Position numbers and translations under genes: made by a program. The notes beneath the pieces were generated by a model. It was not told where the DNA came from and did not search any database. It saw only the letters and a program-made list of their open reading frames with translations. Shown here piece after piece: positions 62,637 to 64,000 of a DNA stretch of 64,000 nt. This DNA is from Spirochaetaceae bacterium (GTDB taxonomy: Bacteria > Spirochaetota > Leptospiria > Leptospirales > Leptonemataceae): assembly GCA_002730875.1 (NCBI GenBank), contig PCBI01000005.1, positions 620,001 through 684,000 on the forward strand, given 5' to 3'. Within the stretch, counting starts at the first letter, position 1, and every line of letters starts with the position of its first letter.

Positions 62637-64000
62637 TCAGCTCTTCTTTTTGAATACGCCAAATAGTTTAGAGATTATTCCCTGTTTCTTGGCCGGTTCA
62701 GGTTTCTTTTCGGAAGACCTCTGGTTTCGCGAACGACCACCATTGCCGGACTGAGCCCCGCCACGTTGTTGATTGCGATTGTCTCGCCCGCGGTTTCCGC
62801 CCTTTCGCGGTCCGTTCTTTTTTCCGGATCCCCGTGAACCGCCGGATTCGCCTCGGTCCAGCCCCAGTAGCCTGGCACGGTCCTGATCCCTTACGGTACC
62901 GGAATCCGGAGATCCGGACTCGGCTCCCACCTTCTGCTGGCGATCGGCATTGGCCGGGCCTCGGCGTCGCCTACGCTTTCGACTTTCTCCCGACTGACCG
63001 CCTCCTGACTCGGATCGAGCAGGCTCGGATTCCCTTCGTTTTCGCGTATCCTGGCCTTCGCCACCACGTTGCGGTTTCCGCTCTCCGCCACGGTCCTGGG
63101 ATTCCCCGCCCCGGCTCTGGGACTCTCCGCTCCGCGGTTTTCGCCTATTGCGATTTCTGGCAGGACGACCGTCTCTTCGACCGGACTCGGAGCCCTGCTC
63201 TTCGCCGTGATGCTCGCTTGAGTCACGAAAAGGTTTGAAATCGCCTTCAGGAAACTTGACGTAATCCCCGTTTACCTCGCCCACAGGGATTTTGTGGCGG
63301 AGTAGCTGCTCGATTCGTGGCAAGCACTCGAAGTCGTCTTCGGAACAGAATGAGTAGCTGACGCCGGATTTGCCGGCCCGGGCCGTTCGGCCAATCCTGT
63401 GTACGTAGGATTCGGAATCCTGAGGCAGATCAAAATTAAAGACATGGGTAATGTCATCCACGTCCAGTCCTCTACTGGCAACGTCAGTTGCCACCAGGAC
63501 GCTGTACTTGCCCAACTTGAATTGCTTGAGCAGCCTTACTCGTTTCTTCTGATCCAGAAGTGAGGATAGTCCAGTAGCCGCCACGCCGTAGCGATGAAGC
63601 TTTTTGGTGATGTCCAGGACCTTGCGTTTGTAGTTCGTGAAGATAATGGCCCGGGGATGATCGGCCTGAAGAATGAGATTGATGAGGTAGGGCATCTTCT
63701 CTTCGCGGCCCAGGTGAAACAGGTGCTGATCGATCTTGTCGACTTCAATGGTTTCGGCTTTCGTGCGAACTTCTACCGGATCCTGCATGAAATCCCAGGC
63801 CAGACGCATGACGTAGTAGCTCATGGTTGCGGAAAAAAGCATGGTTTGCGATTTCTCCGGCAGCTTCTTCATGATGTAGCGGATGTCGCGAATGAAGCCC
63901 ATGTCGAACATTCGATCCGCTTCATCCAGAATCAGATGATGTATGCTGTCTGTGGGAAACTTGTTCTGCTTGATGTAGTCAATCAGTCGACCCGGCGTAG
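62637..64000 (-). CDS. DEAD-box RNA helicase (RhlE-like), 5' end outside the window
   Basis: The gene continues past the right edge; at least 454 codons are visible. Motif Ib (TPGRLIDYI) and motif II with DEAD (LILDEADRMFDMGF) lie near the edge, followed by motif III SATMS, ASRGLDVDDITHVFNFDLPQ and HRIGRTARAGK. These are RhlE/SrmB-type helicase features. The C-terminal 200 residues are a low-complexity Arg/Gly/Ser/Gln-rich tail of the type that binds RNA, ending in a Lys-rich segment. Probable role: RNA remodelling, ribosome assembly or cold adaptation. Start codon not visible. Confidence 0.9.
   Translation of the reverse strand, partial: TPGRLIDYIKQNKFPTDSIHHLILDEADRMFDMGFIRDIRYIMKKLPEKSQTMLFSATMSYYVMRLAWDFMQDPVEVRTKAETIEVDKIDQHLFHLGREEKMPYLINLILQADHPRAIIFTNYKRKVLDITKKLHRYGVAATGLSSLLDQKKRVRLLKQFKLGKYSVLVATDVASRGLDVDDITHVFNFDLPQDSESYVHRIGRTARAGKSGVSYSFCSEDDFECLPRIEQLLRHKIPVGEVNGDYVKFPEGDFKPFRDSSEHHGEEQGSESGRRDGRPARNRNRRKPRSGESQSRGGESQDRGGERKPQRGGEGQDTRKRRESEPARSESGGGQSGESRKRRRRRGPANADRQQKVGAESGSPDSGTVRDQDRARLLGLDRGESGGSRGSGKKNGPRKGGNRGRDNRNQQRGGAQSGNGGRSRNQRSSEKKPEPAKKQGIISKLFGVFKKKS

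Overview
This window looks like a chromosomal segment of a diderm spirochaete, most likely in the Leptospirales (Leptospira/Leptonema/Turneriella relatives). That is an inference. It rests on many signal-peptide and lipobox proteins with loose spirochaete-style lipoboxes, a soluble CZB-type chemoreceptor, a DUF115/Maf protein of the kind found in flagellates, DUF2452, histidine-kinase-like ATPases without phospho-acceptor domains, and a class A PBP together with glycosyltransferases. Base composition is moderately GC-rich and even. I see no rRNA, tRNA, CRISPR array, insertion sequence or prophage. About 55 protein genes fill the window densely, many with ATGA-type or TAATG overlaps.

Layout. 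1-1.6 kb: partial APH-fold kinase and aspartate aminotransferase. 1.8-3.2 kb: trmL and a papain-like lipoprotein without its catalytic Cys. 3.4-6.4 kb: three-subunit proton-translocating transhydrogenase pntAA-pntAB-pntB with a strong terminator. 6.5-8.9 kb: cytosolic chemoreceptor and a secreted protein. 9-11.3 kb: chromosome partition cluster rsmG-like/parA/parB, with a parS site inside the rsmG-like gene. 11.5-16.3 kb: rhomboid-like protein, ccmB-ccmC plus a CcmD-like protein, an unknown gene and a paraoxonase-like lipoprotein. 16.3-21.1 kb (minus): DUF2452, HATPase-HDOD regulator, ABC ATPase and Maf-like protein. 21.2-26.2 kb: secreted protein, DUF900 lipoprotein hydrolase, an RsmG-SpoU fusion, and a divergently overlapping degenerate iron-ADH-fold protein. 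26.5-29.3 kb: ilvC and argG. 29.4-34.4 kb: two-domain glycosyltransferase, SixA, stand-alone HATPase and GT2 glycosyltransferase. 34.5-38.5 kb: mrfB-mrfA repair pair. 38.7-44.5 kb: mnmG, an ATP-grasp/FMN-oxidase fusion, lipB and pcm. 44.6-52.5 kb: envelope proteins of unknown role, a crotonase, pepA and crcB. 52.6-56 kb: rpmB-nth-recG, with a PC4-like gene opposite. 56.2-64 kb: amidohydrolase, zinc-ribbon PBP1A, TPR protein, coiled-coil lipoprotein, and a DEAD-box RNA helicase running off the right edge.

No single large defence or mobile island is present. The most unusual content is architectural: the ATP-grasp/4-Cys/FMN-oxidase fusion; an RsmG-SpoU bifunctional methyltransferase beside a second RsmG homologue that carries parS; two pseudoenzymes (papain-like and iron-ADH-like) that have lost catalytic residues while keeping their folds; a paired family of DHp-less HATPases, one fused to HDOD and one divergent from sixA; a PBP1A with a cytoplasmic zinc ribbon; an 18-bp tandem repeat in frame across the mrfA stop; and two adjacent perfect palindromes upstream of the PBP gene. 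All names are from motif recognition by eye; no database search was possible.
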